NCBI GenBank assembly: GCA_016935935.1
Contig: JAFGPZ010000098.1
Span: 1-35,332 of the forward strand
Direction: 5' to 3'
From: Deltaproteobacteria bacterium
Lineage (GTDB): Bacteria > Desulfobacterota > Syntrophia > Syntrophales > UBA2210
DNA length: 35,332 bases
The notes beneath the pieces were generated by a model. The model saw nothing but the letters and a program-made list of their open reading frames with translations, was not told the DNA's origin and made no database searches. A program made the translations under genes and the position numbers. Of the stretch, positions 35,105 to 35,332 are shown in pieces. How positions within the stretch are numbered: the stretch's first letter is position 1; each line of letters starts with the position of its first letter.

Positions 35105-35264
35105 GATATTGAAGCAAAGGGAATTTTTCAAAGCTCTCTGATAAAGAAACTGTCCCTTTGAAGATTCCGATCTATGCATGAACAGCAGGAAAGGGGATAA
35201 CACGCTAACCCGTTGTTTTCCCTTGAAACTTTCCAGAGGCTCCAGAACCCCCCAAACGGGCGCC

Positions 35265-35293
35265 AGTGTAGAATAGACAGCGCTCCATGTCAA
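35265..35293 (-). promoter_or_regulatory. acs: Sigma70-type promoter upstream of acs
   Basis: On the minus strand TTGACA (complement 35288-35293) and TACACT (complement 35265-35270) are exactly 17 bases apart. No accepted gene lies between it and acs, so it would produce a leader of roughly 365 bases that includes the palindromic repeat. Confidence 0.5.
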
Positions 35294-35332
35294 GAAAAAA
35301 TATTTTTTCCCACGAGGACTCATTTTTTTGTA

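Noticed and set aside
34913..35323. 136-codon open frame at the right end (minus strand)
   Set aside because: It runs through the palindromic repeat (typical MPDSIRHPVF-type translation), contains the predicted acs promoter, and has no family resemblance.
1..35332. CRISPR arrays, tRNA/rRNA genes, insertion sequences
   Set aside because: No regularly spaced repeats, cloverleaf-like sequences, rRNA signatures or transposase motifs were found by reading.

Overview
The window reads as chromosomal DNA from an anaerobic deltaproteobacterium (Desulfobacterota), probably a sulfate reducer or a syntroph. This is inferred from a membrane EtfAB:quinone oxidoreductase next to etfBA, AMP-forming acetyl-CoA synthetase, several acyl-CoA ligases and beta-oxidation enzymes, a TRAP transporter, and strong GGAGG-type ribosome binding sites. 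No rRNA, tRNA, CRISPR array, transposase or phage gene was recognised.

Region 1 (336-20276, every gene on the minus strand) looks like a phosphonate island centred on 2-aminoethylphosphonate (AEP). In transcription order it holds a transglutaminase-like protein, a DctP-DctQ-DctM TRAP transporter, a zinc alcohol dehydrogenase of the phosphonate-associated type, an EamA/DMT permease, two overlapping citrate-synthase-fold proteins, a CoA-acylating aldehyde dehydrogenase, PhnW (AEP:pyruvate transaminase), a PbfA-like enzyme and its paralogue, a saccharopine-dehydrogenase-like oxidoreductase, and an FbpA/PhnS-type ABC importer (binding protein, fused permease, ATPase). A divergent LysR regulator (20498-21412) lies at the upstream edge. 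PhnW should make phosphonoacetaldehyde, and PbfA should feed hydroxylated AEP into the same pool.

The usual C-P-cleaving enzymes (PhnX, or PhnY with PhnA) are not in the window. Their place is taken by a SauS/EutE-like acylating dehydrogenase and two divergent citrate-synthase-fold proteins that lack some canonical catalytic residues. My main hypothesis is an undescribed route: phosphonoacetaldehyde to phosphonoacetyl-CoA, then C-P cleavage to acetyl-CoA and phosphate by the paired proteins. This is inference, not demonstrated.

Region 2 (21676-26944, plus strand) holds an acyl-CoA ligase-like protein with a degraded active site, an enoyl-CoA hydratase, an acyl-CoA dehydrogenase and cofactor-independent phosphoglycerate mutase, closed by a clear terminator. 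Region 3 (27022-34892, minus strand) holds acs, etfB, etfA, the Etf:quinone oxidoreductase and a second, intact acyl-CoA ligase. Together these activate acids, oxidise them and pass electrons from acyl-CoA dehydrogenases through EtfAB to the membrane quinone pool. The right end carries a dispersed palindromic repeat and a good sigma70-type promoter upstream of acs.
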